Shown here one piece after another: positions 27,321 to 35,388 of a DNA stretch of 64,000 nt. The notes beneath the pieces are model-generated. The model was given only the letters and a program-made list of their open reading frames with translations, made no database searches and was not told the DNA's origin. Within the stretch, counting starts at the first letter, position 1. Every line of letters starts with the position of its first letter. Source of the stretch: JANXZS01 sp963797255. Its GTDB lineage: Bacteria > Acidobacteriota > Terriglobia > Terriglobales > Acidobacteriaceae. A program made the position numbers and the translations under genes. Location of the stretch: the NCBI GenBank assembly GCA_963797255.1, contig CAWCOV010000015.1:248001-312000 (forward strand), written 5' to 3'.

Positions 27321-28045
27321 GAAGACCTCTTTTTGGTAATGTTTTTGCGAATGTTGACGTCAGGAGATGGCGCGGCCGCATTTGATTGCCTGGCGGCGCT
27401 GAGGCCGAACACGATGATGCGAATCGTTTCCTGAAAAAGTTTTTCTATCGGCTGTCCGTATTCCAGTTCGACTTTTCTTCCCAAAGAGGCGAGACGTCGT
27501 TGCGCTGCTATCACCGCATTGATCACCGCGTGCAACGTCAAGTCGGGGTCCAGGTCAGAACGGAGTGAGCAGTCAGCAATGCCTTCGCGGATTAACCTGC
27601 CAAAGACCTTGAAGCCCTGATCATAGATCTGTCCTTCCAATGTCATAAGGCGTTCGGCCGGCCAGTCTCGTGCATACATTGCATCGAACTGCGCCATGAA
27701 TCGAATCCTGGACTGATTCTTCGCAAGCTCATCGGCCATGCAATGAAGGAGCGCAGTGATCCTGGCAAGACCACTGGTTGCGCCCTCTACGCTTTTCTTT
27801 GCATTAGCGGCAGCTTCCTTGAGTACATCGCCGAGGATTGCCCAAACGATGTCGTCCTTATTTGAAAAGTACTGATAGATAGTCGAAGGGCGAAGCTCGC
27901 TGGAGGAAATGACGTCAGCCATCGTGGTTCGGTCAATTCCGCGTTCTTCGAACAGCTTTTCGGCGGCGCTGAGAATGCGGCGCCGCTGTCGCTCACGATG
28001 AGCGTGGTAAGCATTCGGCTTTGGCGTTGATTCCTTTGCCGGCAT
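27317..28045 (-). CDS. TetR-family transcriptional regulator
   Basis: A 242-residue protein with an N-terminal TetR helix-turn-helix (RERQRRRILSAAEKLFEERGIDRTTMADVISSSELRPSTIYQYFSNKDDIVWA) and a helical ligand-binding part. Its stop overlaps the GH2 start (ATGA), so it is the first gene of a TetR-GH2-GH3 group and likely controls it. An inverted repeat begins five bases before its ATG (28051-28103), consistent with autoregulation. The effector may be a sugar or oligosaccharide, which would be unusual for TetR but is what the context suggests. Confidence 0.88.
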   Translation of the reverse strand: MPAKESTPKPNAYHAHRERQRRRILSAAEKLFEERGIDRTTMADVISSSELRPSTIYQYFSNKDDIVWAILGDVLKEAAANAKKSVEGATSGLARITALLHCMADELAKNQSRIRFMAQFDAMYARDWPAERLMTLEGQIYDQGFKVFGRLIREGIADCSLRSDLDPDLTLHAVINAVIAAQRRLASLGRKVELEYGQPIEKLFQETIRIIVFGLSAARQSNAAAPSPDVNIRKNITKKRSS

Positions 28046-28395
28046 GAAAAAGTGTAAAAACGTAGTACTATTTCAAATTCGAACAAGTAGTACGAATTAC
28101 ACTAAATTGCCGTTTAAAGAATTGTCAATGCGAATATTTCTTCAGCCACGGATGGCATCTGTCGCAATCAGCCCAACTTCGCCGCAGGAAATTCAAGGGT
28201 TCCGCCTGTCGTAGCCGTCAGCACAAAAATTGGGGCGATCGCGCAGTCTCGACAGCGGAAGGGATTGAGAAACATCGCCGGAGCAAGAGAAAGCATCGCA
28301 GCTCGATGGTCTCGAATGATCCATCTGCGGCCCGAGGTATGGGGCATGTCGCCGGTCTTGTTTAAGGCTCTGAGTAAGCACGCCCCACCGACGGT
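28046..28395 (-). other. Intergenic region upstream of the tetR gene
   Basis: 350 bases between the ECF sigma stop and the TetR start. The TetR-proximal end is AT-rich and contains the inverted repeat listed separately. The remainder shows no credible gene or clear RNA element. Confidence 0.5.
28051..28103. promoter_or_regulatory. Probable TetR operator
   Basis: AGTGTAA (28051-28057) is matched by TTACACT (28097-28103), and CGTAGTACT (28061-28069) by AGTAGTACG (28086-28094) with one mismatch, giving a nested inverted repeat. It ends five bases before the TetR start codon, so a bound repressor would block the tetR-GH2-GH3 transcript. Confidence 0.6.
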
Positions 28396-29094
28396 TCAGT
28401 CCTTCGAGATGTCAAATTCCAGTTTTTGAGATACAGCATGAACTACACGATCACATCGTGATGCGTGGAAATTGAATGCCTGCGCACTCGTTGCTCCAAC
28501 TCGTGCGAAGAGTTCTCCCCGCAACAACTCATGAGCTCGATGCAGGCGGACTTTCACATTTGCATCGGATAGTGAGAGAACCTCGGCAGCTTCCGCCGTA
28601 CTCATCTCTTCCACATCGCGCAACATGATGACTGCACGATACGTAACCGGCAGCGCCAATATCGCCTCTTCCAGCAGACCTTTCAATTCGCTGTTGGAGG
28701 CGTTGCTTTCTGGCGAAGGCGAATTCGATTGAAACGCTGGCATGGTTCCGTCCTCTACCTCGTATTGTTTCTCGTCAAGCGGATCGAGTCGTCCCCGAGC
28801 GGCCAATCGTTTGAACGCCTCATTGATGGCAATTCGCGTGAGCCAGGTGGAGAATTGCGCGCGACCTTCAAATTGAAAGAGATGCTCATACGCGCGGACG
28901 TATGCTTCCTGCATGACGTCTTCGCTTTCAGCGTCGTCGCGAAGGATACTTCGTATTGCACGGTAAACACGTTGATTATGGCGACGCATCAGTAGCTCGA
29001 ATAAGGCCAGGTCGCCTTCGAGTACGCGACGCACGATTTCCTCGTCCGCCCAACCCTCTACTCGAGCCTTTTCTAAAATGGGCACACCACTCAT
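28396..29094 (-). CDS. ECF sigma factor (RpoE-like)
   Basis: The preferred start is ATG 29094 (MSGVPILEKARVEGW), which has AGGG about eight bases upstream; the frame also has an ATG at 29124. The protein of about 232 residues has region 2 (LFELLMRRHNQRVYRAIRSILRDDAESEDVMQEAYVRAYEHLFQF) and region 4 (LPVTYRAVIMLRDVEEMSTAEAAEVLSLSDANVKVRLHRAHELLR). No anti-sigma gene is beside it, unlike the other ECF gene here. It is divergent from a DoxX-like gene and a small exported protein, which may be its targets. Confidence 0.88.
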   Translation of the reverse strand: MSGVPILEKARVEGWADEEIVRRVLEGDLALFELLMRRHNQRVYRAIRSILRDDAESEDVMQEAYVRAYEHLFQFEGRAQFSTWLTRIAINEAFKRLAARGRLDPLDEKQYEVEDGTMPAFQSNSPSPESNASNSELKGLLEEAILALPVTYRAVIMLRDVEEMSTAEAAEVLSLSDANVKVRLHRAHELLRGELFARVGATSAQAFNFHASRCDRVVHAVSQKLEFDISKD

Positions 29095-29210
29095 CGATTT
29101 CCCTTTACAAGTCACCCTACTCATTGGAGCGGCACCACCAGTCGATGGTTACATGGTTTTTCTTGTAACCGATGAGTTCCTCGCCGCTCTATTGAGCAGT
29201 GGAGGTAGCC

Positions 29211-29660
29211 ATGAGGTTTGATCCCCGACTCAGTCACGCCTGGTGGACGTTGCGCATCGGGCTGGGACTTGCACCGCTGCTCGCCGGGCTAGACAAATAT
29301 TTCAACATTTTGACCAACTGGGAAATGTATCTGAATCCCCTCATTCCGCGACTGTTACACGTATCCGCGCCCACATTCATGCACCTTGTGGGGGTGGTTG
29401 AGATCGCTGCGGGTTTGCTGGTTTTCAGCCGCTTTACTCGCTACGCAGCCTACATCGTGATGGCATGGCTGTTGGCTATTGCCGGAAGCCTGGTAACGCA
29501 GGGACTATTTTTTGACGTAGCAATTCGCGATGTCGAGATATCACTCGGAGCATTTGCGTTGGCCAAGCTTACGGAGGTTCGCCAGTCGGTCACGCGCGAA
29601 GATGCTGCTATGGGCGGGCACAGTACCCCTGACCAGAATGCGGTTCAGCACGTCGCCTAG
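29211..29660 (+). CDS. DoxX-like integral membrane protein
   Basis: ATG 29211 with GGAGG just upstream fixes the start (149 residues). Four hydrophobic stretches are visible: TLRIGLGLAPLLAGL, FMHLVGVVEIAAGLLVF, AAYIVMAWLLAIAGSLV and a final amphipathic segment near ISLGAFALAKL. This layout matches small DoxX/DoxD-type membrane proteins, which often associate with thiol or quinone redox systems. The specific role is unknown. It lies 45 bases before a small exported protein gene and is divergent from an ECF sigma gene. Confidence 0.7.
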   Translation: MRFDPRLSHAWWTLRIGLGLAPLLAGLDKYFNILTNWEMYLNPLIPRLLHVSAPTFMHLVGVVEIAAGLLVFSRFTRYAAYIVMAWLLAIAGSLVTQGLFFDVAIRDVEISLGAFALAKLTEVRQSVTREDAAMGGHSTPDQNAVQHVA

Positions 29661-29704
29661 AAAGAAGCTGCAATTAGAACCTATTCAAAACAAGGAGAGT
29701 TCGC

Positions 29705-30040
29705 ATGAAAAGAATTGGTTTGCTAATGATTCTGACTTTGGCATTGCCCGCCATCGCCTCCGCCGAAGATTGGAGCAATGTTTCGATCGTCGACACGCAG
29801 TGCGCGCCCAAAGTAAAGAGCGATCCGGATTCGCATACGCGTGACTGTGCCCTAACCTGCGCCAAAAGCGGTTTCGGCATAGTAGACAAAGACGGGAACT
29901 ACCTGAAGTTCGACGACAAGGGGAATCAGGAGGCACTCAAGCTATTGCAGAGTTCTTCCAAGAAGGATCATCTTCGCGTCGACGTCACCGGCTCAAAAGA
30001 AGGTGGTGTGATTCACGTGCAATCGCTGAAAATGGCGTGA
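29705..30040 (+). CDS. Small exported protein of unknown function
   Basis: A 111-residue protein preceded by AAGGAG. The signal peptide MKRIGLLMILTLALPAIASA is clear. The mature part has three cysteines (DTQCAPK, DCALTCAKSG) and a C-terminal beta-rich segment (LRVDVTGSKEGGVIHVQSLKMA). It resembles small periplasmic OB-like proteins sometimes annotated only as hypothetical. It is likely cotranscribed with the DoxX-like gene and followed by a hairpin. Confidence 0.65.
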   Translation: MKRIGLLMILTLALPAIASAEDWSNVSIVDTQCAPKVKSDPDSHTRDCALTCAKSGFGIVDKDGNYLKFDDKGNQEALKLLQSSSKKDHLRVDVTGSKEGGVIHVQSLKMA

Positions 30041-30051
30041 TCGGTTCGGAA

Positions 30052-30085
30052 AAATTAGCATGATTTTGCAGAATCACGCTAATTT
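30052..30085 (+). terminator. Hairpin after the small exported protein gene
   Basis: AAATTAGCATGATT (30052-30065) pairs with AATCACGCTAATTT (30072-30085) over 14 positions with one mismatch and a TTGCAG loop. The stem begins 11 bases after the stop codon. Its AT-rich ends resemble a terminator, although no long T-run follows. Confidence 0.55.
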
Positions 30086-30413
30086 GTAAGTTTCCATCCC
30101 AGAAGATCCGGCTCGCACCGTGTCTTCTGGGAAGATGCACTTGACAGACCTGGCAGTGTGTCTCGACTCAAAGTCGTCCTTCCAACTGCCCTTAATGATA
30201 TAGAGATTACCCTCCGGAATTCTCCCGCGATGTGTTGCTGGCCATCGTTGCGTTAAATTCCCCCAGTACGATTGCGGGGCAGTGCTCACTCCCATTTGCT
30301 GAATTTGCCCTGATCAGACCTTTCGCATCGTTGCTTTCCAAAGTTGAAAAGTAATTTTCAATCGATCCCCCTCTTGCCGTTTTGTGAAGGGGGGCGGGTT
30401 GACGTTAATGGAG

Positions 30414-30442
30414 TTGACACTCGATCGAGGACCCATCATAGT
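30414..30442 (+). promoter_or_regulatory. Sigma70-like promoter of the transketolase/sugar operon
   Basis: A perfect -35 box TTGACA (30414-30419), a 17-base spacer and a CATAGT -10 box (30437-30442, four of six matches to TATAAT). It lies about 50 bases before the first start codon, and the operator repeats fall between the -10 box and the Shine-Dalgarno sequence (GGAGAG, 30483-30488). Confidence 0.6.
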
Positions 30443-30457
30443 GGATATACAACATAA

Positions 30458-30479
30458 TGCATAAGTGCATAAATATGCA
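30458..30479 (+). promoter_or_regulatory. TGCATA operator repeats, likely SorC target
   Basis: TGCATA occurs at 30458-30463 and 30466-30471 as a direct repeat eight bases apart. The second copy forms a perfect inverted repeat with TATGCA at 30474-30479 around a two-base AA centre. The position just downstream of the -10 box is typical for repression. The SorC-family regulator encoded at the end of the same operon is the obvious candidate to bind it; this is inference. Confidence 0.55.
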
Positions 30480-30492
30480 GATGGAGAGATGA

Positions 30493-31362
30493 ATGAGCAA
30501 TTCGGCCACTCGCGAGGCTGACGATTCCATACCAGACCGGGCCACGCGGCTTAGCCAGCTTGCCAATGAGATCCGATACAGCGCCATGACCATGACGAAT
30601 CATTCGGGATTGGGGCACACCGGTGGCGATCTTTCGTCGTCAGACATTCTTGCAACGCTTTATCTTGGCGGGATTCTAAGCGTCAGGCCGATGGACCCGG
30701 GTTGGCCGCAGCGAGACCGCTTCATCATGAGCAAGGGCCACTGTTCAGGCGCCTTTTATTCAACCCTTGCTTTCAAGGGATTCTTCCCGCGTGCCATGCT
30801 CGATACCTTCATGGACTCGCTTTCAATGCTCAACGGACATCCGGATCGGAACAAACTTCCAGGCGTAGAAGCCAACACTGGCCCCCTCGGCCATGGATTA
30901 CCAGTCGGCGTCGGTTGTGCTCTGGCGGCGCGTATGCGTGGGGAAAAATGGCGCGTTTTTGTCCTGACGGGAGACGGCGAATTGCAGGAAGGCTCAAATT
31001 GGGAGGCTGCGCTGACCGCCCAGCAGTATTCTCTGGATAACCTTGTGGTGATCGTCGACCGCAATCGAATCCAGCAGGGCGACTTTACAGAACAAATCAT
31101 TCGCATGGATCCGCTGGTGCCCAAATGGGTAGCTTTTGGTTTCGCTGTTACGGAAGTTGACGGCCACGACCACGTTGCGCTTCTGAAATGTTTCGCAAAC
31201 CTTCCCATTGAGAAGGGGAAGCCTACATGCGTGATCGCCAATACCATTAAGGGCAAGGGAGTTTCCTTCGCTGAAAACAAACCAGCGTGGCACCACGGTG
31301 TGCCGACCAAAGATCATCTTGCCTTGGCTGCCGTTGAACTCGGGGTGGAGGTGCCAAAGTGA
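30493..31362 (+). CDS. Transketolase N-terminal subunit (split transketolase, possibly apulose-4-phosphate type)
   Basis: A 289-residue cytoplasmic protein matching the thiamine-diphosphate-binding half of transketolase. HSGLGHTGGDLSSSDILATLY, KGHCSGAFYSTLA and GPLGHGLPVGVG are conserved, and the ThDP motif GDGELQEGSNWEAA continues to VIVDRN. It has an ATG with GGAGAG upstream and is the first gene of the operon; its stop overlaps the GTG of the C-terminal subunit. Split transketolases of this kind include AptA/AptB, known to convert D-apulose 4-phosphate and glyceraldehyde 3-phosphate to dihydroxyacetone phosphate and xylulose 5-phosphate. That substrate is inferred from the gene set, not from residues. 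Confidence 0.9.
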   Translation: MSNSATREADDSIPDRATRLSQLANEIRYSAMTMTNHSGLGHTGGDLSSSDILATLYLGGILSVRPMDPGWPQRDRFIMSKGHCSGAFYSTLAFKGFFPRAMLDTFMDSLSMLNGHPDRNKLPGVEANTGPLGHGLPVGVGCALAARMRGEKWRVFVLTGDGELQEGSNWEAALTAQQYSLDNLVVIVDRNRIQQGDFTEQIIRMDPLVPKWVAFGFAVTEVDGHDHVALLKCFANLPIEKGKPTCVIANTIKGKGVSFAENKPAWHHGVPTKDHLALAAVELGVEVPK

Positions 31363-32342
31363 GCGCAACATCGACAACTCCAATAGCCGACTGCGCGGAG
31401 GTGAAGCTTTTTGATTGCCGCGATGCCTACTCGCAAGCGCTTGAGGCGATGGCGGCGATCGATCCACGTGTTTGCGCTTTGGTCAGCGACTCAGTCTCAT
31501 CAACAAAGCTAAAATCTTTCAGCCAGAAATTCCCTGATCGCTTTGTGAACGTTGGCATTGCAGAACAGAATCTGGTGGGTGTCGGCGCGGGTCTTGCCAA
31601 TAGCGGTATGGTCCCTTACGTCTGCGCCGCGTCATGTTTTTTGACTGCGCGCGCTATGGAACAAATCAAGGTGGACCTTGGCTACTCAAAATCAAATGTG
31701 AGACTGTGTGGTATGTCCTCCGGCATGGCCTACGGAGAACTTGGTCCGACGCATCATTCCATTGAAGATCTTGCCTGGACGCGAATCATCCCAAATCTCG
31801 CAGTAGTTGTTCCGGCCGATCCGCTGGAGACTGCAGCCGCGATGCACTATTCCCTCGAGCATATTGGCCCAATGTTTCTCCGCATCAGCCGTATGCCAGT
31901 GCGGGCGGTGCATGACGAGGGCTTTCAGTTCACGCTGGGCAAGGCAAACATGCTGCGCGAAGGAAATGACGTGACACTCATGGCCAACGGCGTCCTGGTT
32001 TCACGGGCTCTCGATGCGGCCGACTCCCTGAACAAGATCGGTATTCACGCTCGGGTGCTAAACATGAGCAGCATAAGCCCGATGGACGTGGATGCTGTCC
32101 TCGATGCGGCACGCAACACCCGCGGAATTGTCACGGTAGAGGAAGCCCTGGCGGCGGGTGGCTTGGGCGGCGCAGTCGCTGAAATTCTCGCTGTGCATCA
32201 TCCCGCACCGATGCGTATTTTGGGAGTGCCGGGAGTCTTTGCTCCCACAGGCTCGGCGGAATTTTTGCTTGAGCACTTCGGCCTTACTTCGCAGGGAATC
32301 CACAATGCCGCTCTCGACGTGTTGGGGAGAAACGGCAAATGA
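31359..32342 (+). CDS. Transketolase C-terminal subunit
   Basis: A 327-residue protein starting with GTG in a four-base overlap with the N-terminal subunit gene. It has the pyrimidine-binding domain of transketolase (FVNVGIAEQNLVGVGAGLANSGMVPYVCAASCFLTARAMEQIK, with the glutamate of IAEQN activating ThDP) and the C-terminal domain (GIVTVEEALAAGGLGGAVAEIL). Together the two subunits should form the full enzyme. The stop overlaps the start of the FGGY kinase gene. Dedicated split transketolase inside a transporter operon indicates a substrate-specific catabolic role and not the housekeeping pentose phosphate pathway. Confidence 0.9.
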   Translation: MSATSTTPIADCAEVKLFDCRDAYSQALEAMAAIDPRVCALVSDSVSSTKLKSFSQKFPDRFVNVGIAEQNLVGVGAGLANSGMVPYVCAASCFLTARAMEQIKVDLGYSKSNVRLCGMSSGMAYGELGPTHHSIEDLAWTRIIPNLAVVVPADPLETAAAMHYSLEHIGPMFLRISRMPVRAVHDEGFQFTLGKANMLREGNDVTLMANGVLVSRALDAADSLNKIGIHARVLNMSSISPMDVDAVLDAARNTRGIVTVEEALAAGGLGGAVAEILAVHHPAPMRILGVPGVFAPTGSAEFLLEHFGLTSQGIHNAALDVLGRNGK

Positions 32343-33832
32343 ATTCCGGATTGATCCTGGCCATCGATCAGGGCACGACCAACACTAAGGCTCTGTTGAT
32401 AAACGGGTCTGGAACTCCTGTCTTTCGCACATCTGTACCTATTGCGCTGATATACGCCGCACGCGGTCGTGTTGAACAAGCCCCTGAGCAACTTTGGGAA
32501 TCGGTGCGGAAGGTGATAGGCGAGTGTGTTTTATACGCTTCGCAAAATGGGAGCTTGATAGAAGCATTGGCGATCTCAAACCAGCGAGAAACGGCAATTG
32601 CGTGGAATGTGGAAACAGGCAAATCTATTGGCAATGCGATCAGCTGGCAGTGCACTCGTTCCGCAGAGATCTGCCAGCGACTGGAGCCGCACGCCGACGT
32701 CATACGTATGTCGACCGGTCTGCCCTTGGCCACTTTGATCAGCGCGGGGAAGTGGAGCTGGCTTCTCGAGTGCGACCGAAGGGCGAACATGCTTGCACAG
32801 TCCGGAGACTTGCGTTTCGGCACTGTAGACAGCTGGCTGATCCATCGGCTCACCGGCGGTCTGACCCACGCAACAGATTTTTCCAATGCGTCGCGCACAG
32901 GACTGCTCAACCTCCAACGGCTCAGGTGGGACACGGAGTTGTTGGACATTTTTGGGCTTCCGCTGGCGGCAATGCCGGAACTAAGAGCCTCTTCAGGCGA
33001 ATTCGGGAAATGTAGTGGTATCCCTGAGATTGAAGGCGTGCCTATTCTGGCTGCGATCGGGGACTCGCACGCAGCAATGTTTGGCCATGGGCATTACACT
33101 CCGGGAACGGTGAAGGCGACTTACGGCACAGGTTCTTCATTGATGGCGCTCACGCCTTCTCTGGCTCCCGATCATCGCAGTCTCGCGCGCACAATAGCGT
33201 GGTCAATCCAGGGGAAGACACAGTTCGCGCTCGAGGGAAATATCGCAATGACTGGATCTGCGGTGCAATGGGTGGGAGAATTTCTTCATCTCGCCGATCC
33301 CGCAGCCGAGGCTGCTTCACTTGCCATGACTGTTCCAGACGCCGATGGGGTCTACTTTGTGCCGGCGATGGTCGGACTTGGGGCACCTCACTGGGACGCA
33401 ATGGCGCGCGGCAATATATCCGGCCTCTGCCGTTCGCATACCTCCGCCCATCTTGCACGAGCCGCTGTCGATGCGATTGCCTACCAGATAGCTGACGTAT
33501 TCTTCGCGATGGAAAGGTCGGGTGACATCGTTATTCCTGCCTTGCATGCGGATGGCGGTGCCACGCGGAATAGCAGCCTGATGCAGTTCCAGGCAGACAC
33601 CTTGGGCCGGCCTGTTCTACGGTCAGTCGATGAAGAACTCTCGGCAATTGGTGCGTCCTGGCTTGCGGGTCTTGCACTCGGATGGTGGAGCAGCCTCGCC
33701 GAAATTTCCGATCTTTCCCACGCCGCGGAACAGTTCATACCTACAATGGAACTGGCAAATCGTAAACGCCATTATTCAGGTTGGAAGGCCGCTGTCAGTC
33801 GTGCGCGTCTGACCCCAGAGGCCATCGCGTGA
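32339..33832 (+). CDS. FGGY-family carbohydrate kinase
   Basis: A 497-residue kinase with the FGGY N-terminal phosphate-binding motif (LAIDQGTTNTKALLIN), a substrate-domain segment (VDSWLIHRLTGG), the adenosine/phosphate motif (ATYGTGSSLM) and the C-terminal signature (LHADGGATRNSSLMQFQADTLGRPV). It transfers phosphate from ATP to a ketose or polyol. Between split transketolase and an RbsACB-like importer it most likely phosphorylates the ketose made by the isomerase encoded downstream, for example D-apulose to D-apulose 4-phosphate. Glycerol kinase or xylulokinase specificity cannot be excluded from sequence alone. Both ends overlap neighbours by four bases. Confidence 0.9.
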   Translation: MNSGLILAIDQGTTNTKALLINGSGTPVFRTSVPIALIYAARGRVEQAPEQLWESVRKVIGECVLYASQNGSLIEALAISNQRETAIAWNVETGKSIGNAISWQCTRSAEICQRLEPHADVIRMSTGLPLATLISAGKWSWLLECDRRANMLAQSGDLRFGTVDSWLIHRLTGGLTHATDFSNASRTGLLNLQRLRWDTELLDIFGLPLAAMPELRASSGEFGKCSGIPEIEGVPILAAIGDSHAAMFGHGHYTPGTVKATYGTGSSLMALTPSLAPDHRSLARTIAWSIQGKTQFALEGNIAMTGSAVQWVGEFLHLADPAAEAASLAMTVPDADGVYFVPAMVGLGAPHWDAMARGNISGLCRSHTSAHLARAAVDAIAYQIADVFFAMERSGDIVIPALHADGGATRNSSLMQFQADTLGRPVLRSVDEELSAIGASWLAGLALGWWSSLAEISDLSHAAEQFIPTMELANRKRHYSGWKAAVSRARLTPEAIA

Positions 33833-35388
33833 ACGAGTCTACAGATCAAATCGTTCTCGAAGCGCGAAACATTACAAAGCGCTATCCGGGAACTCTCGCG
33901 CTCGATGGCGTAACGTTCCGCGTTTATCGTAACCAGGTCAACGTACTCATTGGAGAAAACGGCGCCGGTAAGTCAACCCTGATGCGCATCCTTGCAGGCG
34001 TGGAGACAGCCGACTCTGGAGAACTGTTGCTTGATGGAATCCCTGTTCGCGTGCGTTCACCGCGTGAAGCTGCGGAGCAAGGGATATCCATCGTGCATCA
34101 GGAACTTTCCGTGCTTCCCAATCTCGACATCAGTGAAAATATTTTTGCCGGTCGAGAACCGGTAAAGGCCGCAATTCTGCTCAATCGCAAAACGGAAGAT
34201 AGTCGCGCCGCCAAGGCACTCGAACGTCTCCGCAAGCCGATGCCGGTCCGCACGAAGACAGCGCAACTATCGCTTGGCTGCCGCCAGGTTGTGGAAATTG
34301 CGCGTGCGCTCGATCAAGGAGCCAGAGTCCTCATTCTGGACGAGCCAACGTCAGCGTTATCAACCACTGAAACCGAGTCCCTCTTTCAAGTTATCGAAGA
34401 CTTGAAGCGCTCGGGCGTCACTATCATCTACATTTCTCATCGTCTCCATGAACTGCTTCATCTTGGTGACTGGTTCACAGTGCTTCGCTCAGGCCGAGTT
34501 GTCGGCGATGCTCATAGGTCCGAGGTGTCCCGCCAATGGATCGTGGAACGCATGTCTGGGCGGGCTGTAAGTGAGTCAAAAGCGGATCGACCTTCGCAGG
34601 CAGATGCGCCCGTCCTCCTGAGGGCGCGCGGGCTCACGCTTGCATCCTCAGGTGCCGATGAAGCCGCGCAAGCTCCGCTTCATGATGTGAGCTTGACGCT
34701 GCACCGGGGGGAGATACTGGGCGTATATGGGCTGTTAGGAGCAGGTAGAACCGAGTTGTTGGAGTCTCTTGCCGGTGCTCGGCATTTGATTGCTGGGACC
34801 GTCATTCTGAACGGCATCGAGGCTCGCATCACTAACATCTCTGATGCTGTTCAACGCGGCATTGTCATTGTTCCAGAAGACCGCCAGCGGGATGGCCTGA
34901 TCCCGGAGATGTCAATATACGAGAACATTGCCATTGCAAGCATGCAAGGACTGTGGCTTTCGCGTTCACAGCAGTCAGTCCATGTCCGAAGGGTGGCGAA
35001 GGAACTCAACATTGTTGCAATAGATCTCGAACTGCCAGTGACGTCACTCTCCGGTGGTAACCAGCAGAAAGTTCTCATTGCACGATGCCTGATGCGTAAC
35101 CCATCTGTGCTTTTGCTTGACGAACCGACACGAGGAGTGGACGTCGGTGCCAAGGCGGAAATCTATGCGATCCTGCGGCGGTTAGCGTCCCAGGGAATTG
35201 GCGTCATCTTCAGTTCATCAGAGATTGAAGAGACTCGCACGCTTGCAGACCGCGCGCTCGTCATGTGTCAAGGACGACTATCCGTCGAATTCATTCGAAA
35301 CGAAATGACCGACGAGGCTCTTTTCGGTGCCGCCAGTCCGGTCGTAAATGCTGCGCCGACATTGCGTTCGGGAGCACTAATCGTATGA
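33829..35388 (+). CDS. Sugar ABC transporter ATPase, two-domain RbsA type
   Basis: The GTG at 33829 overlaps the kinase stop and removes a 16-residue extension that lacks a start signal, giving 519 residues. The first nucleotide-binding domain has Walker A GENGAGKST, a signature LSLGCRQVVEIARAL and Walker B VLILDEPTSAL. The second has a degenerate Walker A (GLLGAGRTELLESL), signature LSGGNQQKVLIARCL and Walker B VLLLDEPTRGVD, the pattern of RbsA/MglA-type ATPases. It powers uptake through the permease encoded next, whose ATG overlaps its stop. Confidence 0.93.
   Translation: MNESTDQIVLEARNITKRYPGTLALDGVTFRVYRNQVNVLIGENGAGKSTLMRILAGVETADSGELLLDGIPVRVRSPREAAEQGISIVHQELSVLPNLDISENIFAGREPVKAAILLNRKTEDSRAAKALERLRKPMPVRTKTAQLSLGCRQVVEIARALDQGARVLILDEPTSALSTTETESLFQVIEDLKRSGVTIIYISHRLHELLHLGDWFTVLRSGRVVGDAHRSEVSRQWIVERMSGRAVSESKADRPSQADAPVLLRARGLTLASSGADEAAQAPLHDVSLTLHRGEILGVYGLLGAGRTELLESLAGARHLIAGTVILNGIEARITNISDAVQRGIVIVPEDRQRDGLIPEMSIYENIAIASMQGLWLSRSQQSVHVRRVAKELNIVAIDLELPVTSLSGGNQQKVLIARCLMRNPSVLLLDEPTRGVDVGAKAEIYAILRRLASQGIGVIFSSSEIEETRTLADRALVMCQGRLSVEFIRNEMTDEALFGAASPVVNAAPTLRSGALIV

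Larger units (their letters stand above)
30041..30492 (+). promoter_or_regulatory. Control region upstream of the transketolase operon
   Basis: 452 bases with no supported gene. The first part has a hairpin ending the upstream transcript, the middle shows no recognisable element, and the last 80 bases hold a promoter, an operator and a ribosome-binding site for the sugar operon, listed separately. Confidence 0.6.

Noticed and set aside
30074..30295. 73-residue minus-strand frame in the control region before the transketolase operon
   Set aside because: No ribosome-binding site or conserved sequence, and the region fits better as a regulatory spacer.
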